A stretch of 64,000 bases of DNA from Sesamum alatum (Eukaryota > Streptophyta > Magnoliopsida > Lamiales > Pedaliaceae): the NCBI GenBank assembly GCA_034509735.1, contig JACGWO010000011.1:17273573-17337572 (forward strand), in the 5' to 3' direction. Made by a program: the position numbers and the translations under genes. Positions 47,751-59,640 of the stretch are shown in pieces (the first letter of the stretch is position 1; the number at the start of each line of letters is the position of its first letter). The notes below the pieces were generated by a model. That model ran no database searches, was not told the origin of the DNA, and saw only the letters and a program-made list of their open reading frames with translations.

Positions 47751-48111
47751 TAAATAAATGCCTTCTAGGTTGTTGTCTCACTTGCCACGTGAAATTGAAG
47801 TTTCCTACTGGAGCATGACTAGGGGACGTCATAGGCAACCAATATATGGCACGAAAGTGTTATGTTGAACTAGTAAAAGGAGGCAGCCGGAAGAAAACAT
47901 GGAGGTACACCTCCTTTAGCCCAGCAAGGAGAAAGGTAAAAGCCCTATGCAATATGACGAGTAGGGAAATGAGGTTCCTGCTCATGTTCAGCCCGTTGAA
48001 GAGTTGTTGAGCATCCAACTGATACTCAGAGAGTCAGACAAAACCACCAGGATCGGCTCCCAATTGAGCCTTGAATTAACAGGGCAACTAACCACTTTTT
48101 AACAGGAAAAT

Positions 48112-49280
48112 ATGGATGTTTTTGTGTGGTCAACTCGCGACTTGGTAGGGATTAGCCCTTATGTCACGGTGCACAACCTGAACCTAGACCCTTCCTTCCC
48201 TCTTGTAAAGCAGAAGAAAAGATATTTTGGTCTTGAAACGAACAAGGTCATCCAGAAAGAGGTAAGCAAGCTTTTTGGTTCAGGACACAACAAGGAGATT
48301 CAGTTCCCCAAGTGGTTATCAAATTCCGTGCTTGTCCCCAAGCCATGTAAACAAATGGCGCATGTGTGTAGATTTTAGGAATGTGAAGAAAACTTTCCCT
48401 AAAGATTTCTACCCTTTACCCCGTATAGACTAGTTGGTAGATTGCACATCGAGTTACAAAACTATTAATTTTAATGGATGCCTCGCAGGGTTACCATCAA
48501 ATTATGCTTAATCCCGATGACTAGAAGCGAGTAAGCTTCATAACGTCAAGGGGGACCAATTGTTATATTTGTTATGCCCTTCGGCTTAAAAATGCAGGTG
48601 CCACCTATCAGCTGCTGGTAGACCACATATTTTGAGAACAACTGGAACGTAATATAGAGGTTTATGTTGACGACATGTTGGTGAAGAGTCAGCTAGCTGA
48701 CCAACACATCACAGATCTTGCTGTGACATTCAACATATTGAGAAAGTACAACATGAAGTTGAACCCAGCCAAATATGCATTTGGTGTTCGGAGTGGACAG
48801 TTCCTTGGCTATACGGTGATAGAAAAAGGCATTAAGGTCAACCTTGACAAAATACAAGCAATCCAAGAGATGAAGTCTCCTACCAACCTCAATGAAGTTT
48901 AAAAACTAGCTGGTCGCATAGCTGCTTTCAGCAGGTTCATCTCCCGCTCATCTCAGAGCAACATACCTTTCTTTAAGGTCTTAAGAAAAGCCAAGAGTTT
49001 CACATAGGACGAGGCATGCCAACAAGCTTTTTGGGACCTGAATGCCTACTTAGTTGAACTACCCTTATTTACTAAGCCCTCACTAGGTGAGATATTGTAC
49101 TTGTACCTTGTCGTAGGGTAGCACGATGTGAGCTCTGTGCTCATAAAGGAGAACGACGAGAATCAGAATCCTGTCTATTACGTTAGCAATGTATTACATG
49201 GCACTGAGCAGTGATACCCTGAGGTAGAAAAGCTAGCATTTGCTTTGGTAACAACTACTAGAGAACTACGCCTTTACTTT
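48112..49280 (+). pseudogene. Reverse transcriptase and RNase H of the second Tat fragment
   Basis: The frame 48112-48378 contains EIQFPKWLSNSVLVPK. After a frame change come RKTFPKDFYPLP-like remains and VYVDDMLVKSQLADQ, with the catalytic Asp pair at 48669-48674. The frame 48675-48902 has KLNPAKYAFGVRSGQFLGY. RNase H pieces (AAFSRFISRSSQSNIPFF, PLFTKPSLGEILYLYL) continue to about 49280. Stops are scattered throughout. Confidence 0.88.
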
Positions 49281-49469
49281 TTATCACATTCTATTATTGT
49301 ACGCACTAACTCCTCCTATAGACAATGCTGGGGAAAGCTGAGGTTTAGGTAGGATGATCAATGAGTTGTGGAACCTAGTGAGTATGACATCTCCTACTAG
49401 CCCAGAACGACCATCAAGGTCCAAGCACTAGTTGAATTCATGACTATAGTTGTACCTACTGAGGAAGAC

Positions 49470-49529
49470 GAAGTAATGTGGCTACTCCATGTAGATGGCT
49501 TCTCCACCTATGCGGGCAGTGGAGCCGAC
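49470..49529 (+). pseudogene. Archaeal-type RNase H of the second Tat fragment, first part
   Basis: MWLLHVDGFSTYAGSGAD gives the catalytic Asp block and then stops at the solo LTR (49530). It continues at 51778. Confidence 0.85.
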
Positions 49530-51777
49530 TGTTGGAATAGGTGACTAGAAAGCCAATTGGATTGGCACTTTTGGGAACTATTCAGCAATCTTTATTAAAT
49601 GTAATATTTTCGTGATAAATATGGTAAGTATACATCATTGGCATATGTATCTGTTGTGCTTATCAATTATGTTAAACGGTGCTTTAACATAATAATAGAT
49701 TCCCACAGACCAATTGGATAAACCCGTGCAGCTGGACCACGCATTCGATGGTGGCTATGAAACCAACTGATGGGTTTGATCTAAAACGTTTCAAGTTGAG
49801 GACCTCGGAGAATGGGCATCGAGAGCCCGATAGACACTTGCACTAAGCATGAGATCTGTTAGACGAGTGTCGTGTTTCATCAGCAACAGACGTTGGACGT
49901 CTATGCGATCTTAGTGGGTTGGTCGACTGGTCGTTGAATTGGCTGAACTGACTCGCAAGGAATCATCATATGGAGGCCTTAGAGGCTTGGTCAGTGTGAC
50001 GGGAGTTTCTCGGCTCCGATAGTACGGGAGTAGTCCTCAAACTTGAGGAACCATGACAATCACGTACATACGATTGCTGTATTTTTGGATCTAGTGAGAG
50101 GTGATCGTGAGACATGTTCATCATAAGCTTGTTTGGTCCAGTGAGAATGTGTAGTGAGGACGATGTGTTTCAAAGAGAGGATCCGTCCCCTATCAATATG
50201 TGACAGTGGTATCTCCGATGCACTTAGAAGAGGCCTTTATGCTTTCTAAATCTGTAGCTACGGTGATTGGTTGACATGGTAATGATTTTCTATGTCGAGG
50301 TAATAGAGCAAACACGGTCTTGAGTACTAGGCATAGAAGCCTAGTCTAGGATGGGAATCGGTACCCAGTTCCATGCCCTAGACTGAGGCTGAGAGACGGT
50401 AGATAGAAATACTTTACTCGTATGGATCTGGGGACCTAAACGTTCACGCCAATATTCACCTAGTCTCTAGTATCATGAACTGTTGCTAGACGGCCACCCA
50501 CGATAACGGGCTTTCCTAATTAATGGTTAATCTGGATGAATGGCTAAATTAGATTTAGTGACCGATTGTGTTGACACAAGCCCAAGTCTAGCGCATGTGT
50601 ATCTAAAGAGTCACACACAAATCAGCGAGGAGGTGGAGGAATTAATTTGAAATTAATTCTGAAAGATGGGAATTAATTTAATTGGATTAATTAAGCCCAA
50701 AGAGTATAAATAATTGGACTATTTATACATGGGATAGCCCATTGGATGGATAGCCCAAAATTAAATTAATTGGATTAATCTAATTAGGTTACTTAAATTA
50801 ATAAGTTGAATTTATTAATTAAGAGTGTTTGAGCTTAAGTCTTTAATTATATTTAATGACTTTAGGCCTAATTTAGTTGGGTCTTGAATTAAATTGGATT
50901 TAATTCATTGGACTTTTCAAGGCTTGTTCTAATTTAATTAGGATGAAGCTCGGTCCACTAAATTATGGCTCTAGGGGCCGAGTTAACTTTCATGTTAGGA
51001 AAGGGAAGAGTTGAACTCTTCCCATATGGAAAGGAGAGTATTGAATGAGTTGTGCTTTTGGAAATCACAAGACTCGATCAACTAGGTACAAGAGTGACCA
51101 AATTGTGCTTTTCAAAAGCACAACTCGGCCACCAATTGTGGCTCTCCCACTTGGTATGATATTACCATACCTTTTGGGAGATGACTTGATTAGTGGAAAG
51201 GAATGGAATGCCTCTAGCACATGCCAATGTTTCTAGACGCATTTCTATTCTTCCATTAATCATAGATGTAAAGGCCAAACCACAAACACTCTCCTCATTA
51301 GTTCACACACTACTCTCGGCCTCTCTACACTCTCCAATCTTCTTTAATCTAGGATCATTTGAAGAACAAGAGAAGATCAAGGAATACACTAATCATAGTG
51401 TGGTTCCTTGGATCGTTGCCCATTCATTGTTTAATCATTTCTAGCAAGAGGATTAGACATACTCCAGGTGTGGTGTGGGTATCCTTAGAGGATCTCTATG
51501 TTGAGATCTAGAACGTGAACGAAATTAGAGAGGAAACAAAGCACGTAGCCGATCAAGAAAAAAATAATGGTTCAATTTATGATTACGCACTTTATGTTCT
51601 TTCTTCCATCCATGATCCTTCATATGCATGATTATGTATGTCATTAAAATATGCATATTTTTTTTTATCAAATGTCCGGGAGAGTCCAAGGAAACACCCC
51701 TTGGACCAAACTTAAAGTTTTATAATATTTACGTTTTCACGCTTCCGCCGTGCTCCCGACCGGATCCACTTCCTTCA
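49530..51777 (+). mobile_element. Solo LTR of the nested-copia family (2.25 kb)
   Basis: Starts tgttggaataggtgact and ends ccacttccttca, like the LTRs at 18561 and 23477. There is no internal region and no second LTR. The flanks ccgac (49525-49529) and ccgcc (51778-51782) are a 4-of-5 target duplication, and the Tat reading frame continues across. A solo LTR arises by recombination between the two LTRs of one element. Its downstream half lacks the 143-bp tandem duplication and differs from the other copies, so it belongs to another subfamily. Confidence 0.85.
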
Positions 51778-52494
51778 CCGCCATCGTGCTAACTAGCCTA
51801 GAAGGAGACGAGCTAGAATTTGCCTTGAGATTTGATTTCAAGGCCTCAAACAACAAGGCCGAGTGCAAGGCCCTTATAGCAGACCATTATAGATTGGAGA
51901 AAACCCCTCCTAGACTATCTGCAGAAGGGAATCCTTACGGCTGACGAAAATGAGGCAGGCTGCTTGAGGAGCAAGGCAACCAGGTTTACCTTACTAGGCA
52001 GAATACTTTACAAACACAACTTCTCTTAGTCCTACCTCCGATGCTTATCAGTAGAGGAGAGCAAAGCCGTACTACAAAAAATACATGAAGGATTCTGCGG
52101 ATCCCATATAGGCGTTATAGCCCTTGCACGGAAGATTCTATGAGTCGGATACTTTTGGCCTACTCTCAAGAAGGATGCAGTGGATTGGGTAAGAAAATGT
52201 GAGCAGTGCCAGAAGCACGCCCCAATCATCCATGTACCAGTTGAGCCATTCAAGGCACTTTCAGCACTTGCCCATTTTTTCAATAGGGAATGAACGTGGT
52301 GGGTCCTTTCCCAATAGAACAAGGACAATGTAAATTCCTACTAGTAGCAGTTGACTACTTAAGCAAATAGGTGGAGGTTGAACCCTTTACCAAGAATAGA
52401 AAGCGAAGTGCTCAAATTTCTATGGAAAAATATAATCTGCAGGTATGACCTACCTCATGTTATTATTTCTGACAATAGTTGCCAGTTTTAGGAC
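51778..52494 (+). pseudogene. aRNase H end and integrase start of the second Tat fragment
   Basis: AIVLTSLEGDELEFALRF and DFKASNNKAECKALIAD complete the archaeal-type RNase H. Broken frames then give the integrase zinc region (KCEQCQKHAPIIHVP) and GMNVVGPFPIEQGQCKFLLV. The core is cut at 52494, after SDNSCQF. Confidence 0.85.
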
Positions 52495-53290
52495 TGTAAG
52501 ATCCGAAACTCGTGACGTCCATATAGTCTTTTACATAATTGAGAGATTAATTGGTAATTATTACAAAAATTTAAAATAAAAAATTGGGGAACGTGGTGAG
52601 AATTTTAGAGAAGTTCAAAAATAAAACAAATATATGTATATATATATATATATATATGTAAAGAGAGAAAAGGATGAAATTGATAGCTGCCATACCACCG
52701 CCTTAACACCTTGAATATATATATATATATGTATATATATATGCGTGTGTGTTATGTGTTAACAACACATAACACACACACACAAACTGAGGGTGGACTC
52801 GAAAAATAGGTACGAAATTTAATTTTAAACTTTCGATTTAATTCGTATATTCATATGATTTAATTAATGGATTTATTAAATGTAATTATACCATTGAAAT
52901 TAATATTTAATCAAAAAACTTTTATGAGTTTGATTATTTATAACTTAGTGATTAATTAAATATCCCATTTACTTTAAGAATGTTGTAGTTGGTTACTTAA
53001 ATTACCTGATGCATTAGATTTAATCATTGATGTAGTTGATTTACTCAATTTCATCGAGTTTATTAGTCAAATACTTAATTATACATCTATGGTGTTTAAT
53101 TATTTACTAATTACGATAATAGTGAAGAATTGATAGAAATTACTATATTAGAAAATTATGTTTGAGAAATATTAAAAAATTATATTTGAAAAATAATATA
53201 TTTATTAAAAAGGAGTATGAGATTTTTGTAATAATTTAATTTACGGATATTATAAACAACGGTAGCTATAAACATATGAAGGGTTTAATA
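52495..53290 (+). repeat. Possible chromovirus LTR start, AT-rich
   Basis: From tgtaagatccgaaactcgtg the sequence leaves the Tat integrase. Starts like 'tgtaagat..cgaaac' are common in plant Ty3-gypsy chromovirus LTRs. It contains TA microsatellites (about 52627-52660 and 52715-52743) and the hairpin at 52745-52779. A 3' boundary was not found. Confidence 0.35.
52745..52779. repeat. Perfect 16-bp hairpin with 3-base loop
   Basis: The arms 52745-52760 (gtgtgtgttatgtgtt) and 52764-52779 are exact reverse complements around the loop aac. It lies next to a TA microsatellite. Confidence 0.9.
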
Positions 53291-53466
53291 CACCGGCCAT
53301 CAAGATCAAAATAAAGCTCAAACCTAGATTGCATGATATCTTTAAACATGTAAATTAAACGGTAGAACCAACCTCCGATCTAATAAGAACTTTTAGAACA
53401 TAAAACCTGAAATTGGAATACTTTACTCTTATTCTTTGGGGGAAAATTAGGTATATCCGATTTTGA

Positions 53467-53760
53467 TTGGCCTTCATCCAAGCATTACCAGTAGAATTAT
53501 TGCAGATACATGACATACTCCATGTTTTTATGATACAACGATACCGATCTGATCCTAGTCTTATAGTGTATGAACTTAAAATGAAAATTTTAAACAAATT
53601 AACGTACGTAGAAGAAGTCAATAGAGATCTTTGTAGAAGAGTAAGGAAATTGAGAAAATAACAAATACAAATTACAAAAGTACACTGAAGCCCTCACTCT
53701 GAAAAGGGAAGCCACCTGAGAGCAAAATATGAAAGAGACGTACCTATATTTGTTCCATGA
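53467..53760 (+). pseudogene. Chromovirus integrase C-terminus / chromodomain remnant
   Basis: The 64-codon frame reads ALPVELLQIHDILHVFMIQR, then YRSDPSLIVYELKMKI, LTYVEEVNRDLCRRVRKLRK and a stop. After the stop come WEQN-like and YLYLFHE remains. In plant Ty3-gypsy chromoviruses the integrase end reads LP..LS.VHNVFHVSMLRKY and is followed by a chromodomain ending in 'YP.LF'. The order and spacing match. The rest of the polyprotein is absent, so this is a small leftover. Confidence 0.75.
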
Positions 53761-54116
53761 GTGGCTAAGTTAAATTTAAGTACAGATTCAAACTCTGATT
53801 CCGGATCAGTCTAGATTGAATCCTCCCCTCCTCCTAACTTGACTAATAGCTTGAAGCTAGAGGGCTAAGTGAACTATGAATTAGTTGAATGAACAATAGG
53901 CTAATAGGTCCACTGCACACTTACTCCATAAATCTTGACTCCCTCGGTGCACACTGATTTAAGATAAGAGAGCGGGTACTCCGTAGGAGATGACTTACAG
54001 CCACAACGGAATTCCAAAGCGGATCGCTCATTTCCTTTCCTTAACTCATGGAAATTCACTGGCGGTTAGAATAAGATTGATTGATTCGTCTTCTTCGGTC
54101 AAGTACCAAGACAGAG
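53761..54116. other. Unassigned sequence
   Basis: No gene, terminal repeats or motif recognised. Confidence 0.5.
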
Positions 54117-54199
54117 ATGATATTTACCGTTGATTCTACGCACAGTTTCATTCCTTCTATTTCTCCTTTTCTTCATATCTCTGAGTCTGATATTATTTG

Positions 54200-54960
54200 T
54201 TGGGACATAAATTTTGGGATGGCCGAAAATGATCGCAAAATCTGTCCAAAATTCCAACGATTTTGTAACGAATTTTAGTAATTTCCGACAGATTCCTTCA
54301 ATAAACGGAGGAATTGCACAAATCGTCGGAAAGGACAAGATTGTGGCAAATTCCATCAGAAAATAGGACGTGAAAATGTGTCCATCGCAAATCATTGGAA
54401 AGTTAGTCGGAAGTTTTTTGTCAAACTTGGAATAGAATTTCCAACGGCATTCTGGTCGTCTGAAATTTCTGACGAAATTCTGACCAGTTGATAATATTTT
54501 GCAACGGTAAGGCACCAAAAAGGATTTCCGACATATTAGCGTTGGAAATTCTATCCCAAAATATGATATGATGGTCACAAACTTTCCTGATGGATAGGTT
54601 ATGTTGTCGAAAAAGTCGTCCCAAAAAACCGTCGAAAATGGTCTAGGGGCTATATTATAACGGCTATATGTCGTTGAAAGATTCGTCCCAAAAATTGTTA
54701 GAAAATGGTTTAACGGCTATATTTCATCGGAAAATTTGTCCCAATCTATCCCAGACAAATTCATACTGACGGGAGATGAAAAAAATGAGGAAATTTTAAA
54801 TTTAAACAAAATTAAAAAAAAAAAGTCCCAAAAAGCACTAGTTAAATTTTTCGATTGATTTTAGAAAGCAACTGGAATAGATTTGGAAAGGATTTACAAT
54901 TTCCGTCGGAAAAGCCGTCAGAAAATGTCATCCTTGTTCGTCCCAAGAGAGTAGTATTTA
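54200..54960. repeat. Subterminal-repeat-rich DNA (CACTA-like or unknown family)
   Basis: Many short inverted words of the type cgtcggaaa / tttccgac and 'tcgtccca' recur, for example at about 54330, 54440-54550, 54620-54760 and 54905-54935. Such dense repeats suit subterminal regions of CACTA elements, but no CACTA end was found. The minus-strand ORF at 54099-54578 is a product of the repeats. Confidence 0.4.
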
Positions 54961-55079
54961 CACATATTAACTGGGTTTATCTGAAATTTCAAGGAAAGTT
55001 AGATGGTGTCAATATGATCATATCTAATGGTCGGATTTAAAATCGAATAGTTCGGTCGAACGATGCAGTGTAATGAGTG

Positions 55080-56731
55080 CCCGCATTGAGCAGACGGGGG
55101 ATTTCCAATACCATTGGCACTGTAAAGAACTTAAGTTATTTATGTTAGCCTTTTCGGAAGACTTGCTCCTCTTCAGGCTACTGCGAGATCTATGGATGTC
55201 ATGCATGCGGCGTTCCACGAATTTTCTGCACTGTCTGGGTTATTGGCTAATGCACATAAAAGTTCCATCATTGTGTCTAAGTCAGCGGGGAGTGTGACGG
55301 CCCAACTGCAGCAGATTACAGGGTTCTCCTTGGGCGCACTTCCGATTCGTTACTTGGGTGTGCCGCTGCTAGCGTCGCGGCTTCGACAAGCGGATTGTGC
55401 ACCGCTGCTCCTCAAGCTGGATAATAGGATCAACGCTTGGGGTCGAGGCGTTTTTCCTATGCCGGGCACTTGCAGCTCATTAAGTCGGTATTATTGTCGC
55501 TCCACACTTATTGGGCTTCAGTTTTTGTGATACCATCCGGGGTCACGAAACTCATCCAAAAAAGGCTCAGGCGGTATCTATGGGCAGGTGGAGCGGAACG
55601 ATTCTCGGCTAAGGTTTCTTGGGACCAAGTCTGCTGGCCTGTGGCAACGGAGGGTTTGGGAATTCGATCGGTCGCAGCCTCTAATAGAGCCTTGGTTTGT
55701 CGGCATATTTAGGACATAGCACGTAATTATCCCAACTCAATCTCGGTTCGGTGGGTAAGATACTATCGCCTAAAGGACGAGACGGTATGGACAGTATCGA
55801 CAACGAAAGGCCCGTGGCTTTGCTGAAAGATTTTCACGCTGAGAGAGCCGACCCTTTCGGCGCTGCATCACCAGGCGGGAGATGGTAGATCCTTTATGTT
55901 TTGGAAGGACCCATGGAACCCTAGTGGTGTCCTGTTGCTCCAGTTCCCGTGTGGACCGCTCCTATCGAGCTTGAATGTGAAAGCAATGCTGTCCGAGGTG
56001 ATTGATAATGGTCGTTGGAGCTGGCCCCAATCGTTGCCTGCTATTTTGATGGAGCTCCAACAGACCCTACCTGACATCCAGCCATGGGATGCGGTCAAGT
56101 GGAGGAGCGGGTCTGGGGTGTACACGACGTTAGGTGCTTACGAACTCTTACGCCCGCACCCGCTAGCAGTTCTGTGGAGTGGTTTATTGGTCGGGCCACT
56201 ACGGATCCCCCGAAACGTTTTTGTGCTTTAGATGGTTGTCCTTCACCGCCTCCCAATGCGCGACAAGCCTTGGCTGCAAGTGCTTGGAGGGTGTGTTTTG
56301 TGTAATGAGCAGCAGGGAGAGTCCTATGAGCACATGTTATTTGAATGTGCCTATGCGTCGACATGCATTCGACTAGTGTGGTGACATGTTCGATGGAAAT
56401 GGTTGCGCCAGCCATGGTCTCTTGGGGTGCAATGGGTGGACGGAACTGGCGAGGGCGGCATTTGATTAACGCTGCTAACAGGGCGTTGTTGGCTTCGCTG
56501 GTCTATGATTTGTGGCAGGAGCAGAATATGCGAATCTTTCAGCAAGATGCGAGGGCTCTAGAGGTTCTCGTTAGTTTGGTTATCGAGCATGTTCGCCTAT
56601 TAATACTAGTTACTTGTAAGCCAACATCTCTCAAAGCTATTGCGGTCTTTAGAGAGTGGAGGATCACGTGGTAGGATCTCTCGTTGTAAGAATTTTATTG
56701 TAGTTTTTCTATATATATGATATTTACCGTT
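55080..56731 (+). mobile_element. Second LINE fragment, 5'-truncated
   Basis: Begins inside the RT at the catalytic Asp box and runs through the thumb and connection regions to the zinc-binding tail, ending near a short A tract (about 56736-56742). The 15-bp word atgatatttaccgtt at 54117-54131 and 56717-56731 could be a target duplication, though it would enclose the unrelated repeat DNA as well. Frames are broken. Confidence 0.8.
55130..56400 (+). pseudogene. LINE reverse transcriptase C-terminal half
   Basis: FSEDLLLF stands where FADD is expected (about 55152-55175), so the first catalytic Asp of the pair is replaced by Glu. Frame 55192-55530 continues with MHAAFHEFSALSGLLANAHK, FSLGALPIRYLGVPLLASRL and INAWGRGVF. 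Frame 55437-55712 has LRRYLWAG and VATEGLGIRSVAASNRALV. Frame 55896-56231 has MFWKDPWNP and DAVKWRSGSGVYTT, then the zinc-binding tail in shifted frames. Confidence 0.82.
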
Positions 56732-57026
56732 CCCCAAAAAAATAATTTTTCCCTCAAAATATTTTTATCTCTTATTTTCCCCTTCCTTTTTTACCGCCAC
56801 CCTACACCCCTCTGTTTCTTCTCTCTTTGTCTCTCTTCTCCTTTTCGTCTCTTCAACTTTGCTACTGGGTAGGAACTTTCCTGTCAAAGAATCAGAAGAT
56901 GTGGAAAACCCATGATTGATGGAAAGACCGACGATGAACTCCATTCTCATAACTCAAAACAAGAGGAGCGGTCGAGCTTTATCTCCTATCTTTCGATAGG
57001 TAGGCTCTATTCTTTGAATACCTACC
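56732..57026. other. Pyrimidine-rich spacer, no gene seen
   Basis: Contains a CT/TTC-rich strip (about 56760-56860) and no terminal repeats. Confidence 0.5.
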
Positions 57027-57034
57027 ATTCCAAT

Positions 57035-57934
57035 CATGGTTCAAAGTATTGGCCGATATCCGATGATATCGGCCGATACGTATCCGGATCGGCCCTTGCC
57101 GATCCGATAAAATCGATCGATACTAGATATTATCCGAAACTATAATGTATCGCCGATATTATCCGATAGCATCCGATATTATCACCGTTACAATGATATT
57201 ATCGCTCGTATATGATATTATCGCCGATAATATCGGATATTATCGGGCGACATAAAAGTTGAAATTTTCTTCCCAAAATGCATGGCCTCTTTCTTGAAAT
57301 TTTCTAAACCACTTTGAAATTCAATAATGCACAAGTTGTTTTGTGATTTATTTGGTCATTTCGAGTGTTGGAAACATGGATTAGTTTTCTATTGGAGCTC
57401 ACATAGTTGATAGAAAGAAAATTAATCTGAGAATGTTTGTGTGCACTTAAGATTGTTGGATAATGTTGGCTAATGTGTTGCATGGATTTAATATGAAATT
57501 GGTTCATGGCATCAAGCTTGAAGATATATGCATGGAGGAATTGGATAAACTTGCTAAACATCCTAAAGAGCTTCTTACCATTGTTATAAAACCTACATCA
57601 TAGAGAACTTTTATTGAATTTTCACTGATTTGAGAAATAAATGTAGTTGATGCAATAGATTTCGTGTGCTTATGTTTTTGTTTTATATATGTAATAATCT
57701 TTTAAGTACTTCTACGATTAATTTAACAATTTTTGAAACCATAAAAGTTTTTATTTGTAATATTAAATAGAAATATGTGATATGTATAATTTTTATAATT
57801 TTACTAATTTTTTTAGAATTTTTTAAGTATATAATATATTTGTTTCGTATCACCCGATAATATCGCGATACCTCAAGAACGATGTGGAACAATACCCACC
57901 GATATTATCACTGATACCGCGACTTTGAACCATG
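57035..57934. mobile_element. hAT-like non-autonomous element with 8-bp target duplication
   Basis: Perfect 12-bp terminal inverted repeats catggttcaaag (57035-57046) and ctttgaaccatg (57923-57934). Perfect 8-bp direct repeats attccaat flank it (57027-57034, 57935-57942); this length is the hAT hallmark. Clusters of gatattatcg / cgataatatc words near both ends (57050-57250, 57855-57915) look like transposase-binding subterminal repeats. At 900 bp and without a transposase ORF it is non-autonomous. Confidence 0.85.
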
Positions 57935-57944
57935 ATTCCAATTG

Positions 57945-58052
57945 GGTGAAATGCAAAAAAAAACCCTATGAAAGTTGAAAAGGGCAATTTACCACCCCCC
58001 CTCCCCCCCCTCCCCGAACTAAATAAATAGGCAAAATCCCCCCTGTCATTTT
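57945..58052. repeat. Left terminal inverted repeat of the MULE
   Basis: Pairs with 62440-62530. It contains long C-runs (about 57995-58014) that are shorter in the partner, which explains the length difference. Confidence 0.88.
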
Positions 58053-59640
58053 GAAAAACAAGCATTTTACCCCCCCCTGCGTGTGAAGGTGTTTTCCACT
58101 CGCACATATTGCATCTGGGTATCATATTTTGCCCTATAATTTGTCTGTTTTACCCTTTTCTCTTAATATCAAATGCCAAAAATCATTCATATGCATTCTA
58201 TTTCTTTTGTCTTTCATGATGCTCTTTTCTCTCAATCTCAATCTCTCTTTCTCTCGCTTCAGACTATTTTAATTAAGGATTGTATATTAATTTTATCTCG
58301 ACAAATAATAGATGATTGTGATAGAATAATACTAAAAAATAGAAAAACCGTAGGAAAAAATAGAAATACTGAATAACACTAAAAAACTAGCCTCTTCTAA
58401 AAAGATATAGAATAATTTGACAAAATAACACCAATTATATGTTCGACATATTCGACAAAATATTCGACAAATTTAAATCAGAGGTCCAAAATGATACGTT
58501 TGACATATTCGACAAAATATTTTGTTTTTGCATTCAAAGTGCTTTACTCTTAGAACTGCTTTGCCCTTTTCTCCAAAAACCTATGCTTAATATTTCTCAA
58601 GACTTCAGCAACAATTGGCTTCTTTGATCGATCTACTACAGTAGGATTTGCTTCCCTTGGACGTAGGACTACTCCATTTGCTTCTCTTGGACCTGTGGTT
58701 GCTTCTTGATTCTTTCCGACTTTGTTTCCCAAGAGTGCATCATTTCTTGGCCCTTGATATGTCCCTTTTCCACCTCTGATTGATTTTTTCTAAATAACAC
58801 ATAAATTAAGTTAGCAACTAGTCTAGTAGCCTGTGAAAATTAATCCAGCTCAAGTATAAAGCACTCCATGAGAAATGATAACTTAATGAATAAACGAGTG
58901 AGTGCACTTTAAATCATTGGTCAAATATCTACTGCATGTATGCAAGCAACTCACTTCTCTTTTTACCAAAATAGAGAAGTCATTCATACAAGTTAAGATG
59001 TAAACCAAAAGCAAGTGTAAACCAAATACAGAGTTCTGACATTGCAGATCAATGAAGCAAAACATAAAATGAAAATGAGTATCAAAAAATACTTTTCACT
59101 GGAAGCTAATATAACAAATGAGGTGAGAAACCATCACAAAACAGAATCACCGTGTATTGAAAAAAAATCAAGAGCTCAGAATTCAGAAACTGAAAGCAAC
59201 AACAATAAAATTCAAAGTAATAAATCGAGAGCAACCTGATTGATCGTAACAACATAAAAAATTCAAAGTCTTTTATCAAAGATTGAGAGCAATGTACCAT
59301 TGTTTTCCTTGAAGATTGAGATGATTGTGTATTGGTTAACTGGGTAGGATTAGATTGTTGGAAAACATCTGGTTGAGTATCCACATCTGCAACCTGATAA
59401 TACATAAGAGACAAGTAATAAATTGCATCATAATAATGTAATTTAGTATCACAAATATTGAAAATTAACTTACCCTTTGTCGAGAAGCATGTGTATCTTG
59501 AAAATCAGATGATGGGACCTCATTTGTATGTGTACCCTGAGAAAAAATATATAATATAATACATTTATATTTAAACATAATATATATAACCAAGAACAAT
59601 GCAGAAATAAATTAACTACCTTGTAAAATATAGACTTTTG
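58053..59640 (-). other. MULE 3' region
   Basis: Non-coding or decayed. The minus-strand frame 58550-58732 (MGNKVGKNQEATTGPREANG) could be the last exon or tail of the transposase but cannot be joined with confidence. Confidence 0.45.

Larger units (their letters stand above)
47751..52494 (+). mobile_element. Second Tat-lineage gypsy fragment, split by a solo LTR
   Basis: Holds the end of the protease (HVKLKFPTGA and MARKCYVELVKGG), RT, RNase H, archaeal-type RNase H and the start of integrase, in the same order and with the same motifs as the 17-34 kb element. There are no LTRs: the left end coincides with the copia LTR and the right end stops in the integrase at 52494. The aRNase H is interrupted by the LTR at 49530-51777. 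It is older and more degraded than the first Tat element. Confidence 0.88.

Noticed and set aside
54099..54578. 159-codon minus-strand ORF
   Set aside because: It is built of the inverted cgtcgg-type repeat words and has no domain-like pattern.
57990..58080. Long C-runs as a G-quadruplex regulatory site
   Set aside because: They are expanded homopolymers within a MULE terminal repeat; the partner repeat has shorter runs and no gene depends on them.
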